In this document: positions 63,176 to 64,000 of the stretch, piece after piece
How positions within the stretch are numbered: position 1 is the stretch's first letter
Layout: each line of letters starts with the position of its first letter
Assembly: GCF_020536995.1 (NCBI RefSeq)
Contig: NC_068365.1
Span: forward strand, 33,557,067-33,621,066
DNA length: 64,000 nt
Direction: 5' to 3'
DNA from: Dreissena polymorpha
Taxonomy: Eukaryota > Mollusca > Bivalvia > Myida > Dreissenidae
Made by a program: the position numbers and the translations under genes
Notes under the pieces: generated by a model
Seen by the model: only the letters and a program-made list of their open reading frames with translations
Databases searched by the model: none
What the model was told of the DNA's origin: nothing

Positions 63176-64000
63176 AGACTGGTATGAAAGATAATAAATC
63201 ATTAAACACCACTGCTGTAAATTAGACAAGTAAGCTTGCAAAAGCAAATTAAAATAGCAAAATGGCTAGCAACAATTTTCAAAGCTGGCACATTTTTGTG
63301 ATTAAAAATACATGTATAACCAAGGTCTTATTTATATTCTTTATAAGGAGCAGTAATATAGTTGACTAAATAAGTTATCGTTCATAGATCCCAATAAGTG
63401 CTTTCTAGATCTCCACCACTGTAAAAAAAAACACTCTAATATGTAGGTACAAATAATGCTAAACTGTTTTATCTACAAGTGATAGTTATAAAAATGGCTG
63501 ATGCGCTTTGTAATATTTAAAAGGATTGTTAAGTTGGCAGCTGTGTTCATACCTACATATTAGTAAAAGCGTTGTCTTCATGGTAGTCAATATATTTCCT
63601 ATAATAACCTAACTTCTGTGAATGAATCCAGTTGTGTGTGCATTTTTCTAGCTTCATTGCACACAAGAATGATGTGTTATGCGACATTGTATTATACAAT
63701 GTCTGCTTAACAGCACAGAGTGTTAATACCCATGATGTAACTTCGATCATTGATGCAGTCATTTTGGAGTATTAAGTAGTTGACATTCATGTGGTCCCTT
63801 TAAGCACTACAGCTCCAACTGAATCATAATTAGGATATAATTCTACGTACATGTAGCTGATTATTTTTTAGAGCAACTTTAAACTCGAACCCATTTGAAA
63901 AATTTACGTTATCAGTTAACCATTATGTACAATTAAAACTTTTAAGAATGGATTGCATATTTCTTCATTTCATCAATGTGTTAACTGTCCATAAAATTAT
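63176..64000. other. Probable sorting nexin intron
   Basis: AT-rich, with no exon recognised on either strand; the preceding SNX3/12 exon, expected to encode the end of the PX domain, is not in it. Confidence 0.4.

Overview
The window looks like a piece of a bivalve mollusc nuclear genome (a freshwater or marine heterodont such as a dreissenid would fit, but the species is inferred, not shown). The reasons are the AT-rich introns, short exons with GT-AG borders, two animal genes of clear identity, and a very dense load of the ~155-160 bp tandem-unit repeats with aaggtcaaggtcac-type motifs that fill bivalve introns.

Only two host genes are recognised. The first is the 3' half of a vertebrate-like (repressor type) cryptochrome on the + strand. 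Its five coding exons at 1550-1690, 6652-6803, 14171-14373, 17438-17506 and 24722-24816 join in perfect phase to 219 codons and a stop. Its introns are packed with transposon relics, some within a few bases of the splice sites. The second is the last coding exon of a sorting nexin 3/12 gene on the - strand (62130 down to 62025); its other exons lie beyond the right edge, and its 3' UTR should run leftwards through the quiet 58.4-62.0 kb stretch.

Between the two genes is accessory DNA: a decayed Jockey/CR1-type LINE (29.3-32.0 kb), many non-autonomous elements, and one striking element at 40637-51465. This last has 228-bp direct terminal repeats (three differences), a 4-bp target duplication, a primer-site-like TGG after the left repeat and a polypurine tract before the right one, so it is an LTR retroelement that inserted recently. 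Instead of a normal gag-pol body it carries a proline-rich/coiled-coil ORF, a second coiled-coil-like ORF with faint gypsy pol relics, an ORF with a C2H2-like finger, and an ORF encoding a TatD-family metal nuclease with every metal ligand conserved. In its leader sits a DNA transposon (41142-43669), which holds a small repeat (41881-42540), which in turn holds a tRNA-derived SINE (42217-42506): four generations of insertion.

Other unusual structures: a 210-bp palindrome with 9-bp target duplication whose arms enclose head-to-head telomere-like repeats (3770-3979); a 55-bp minisatellite that contains and multiplies the splice acceptor of a cryptochrome exon (13850-14175); a 57-bp minisatellite whose unit is exactly 19 codons (19597-20991); and a twice-seen ~1 kb transposon carrying a TCTCGCGAGA promoter-type palindrome, an ATG and a splice donor (8248-9383 and 35074-35995).
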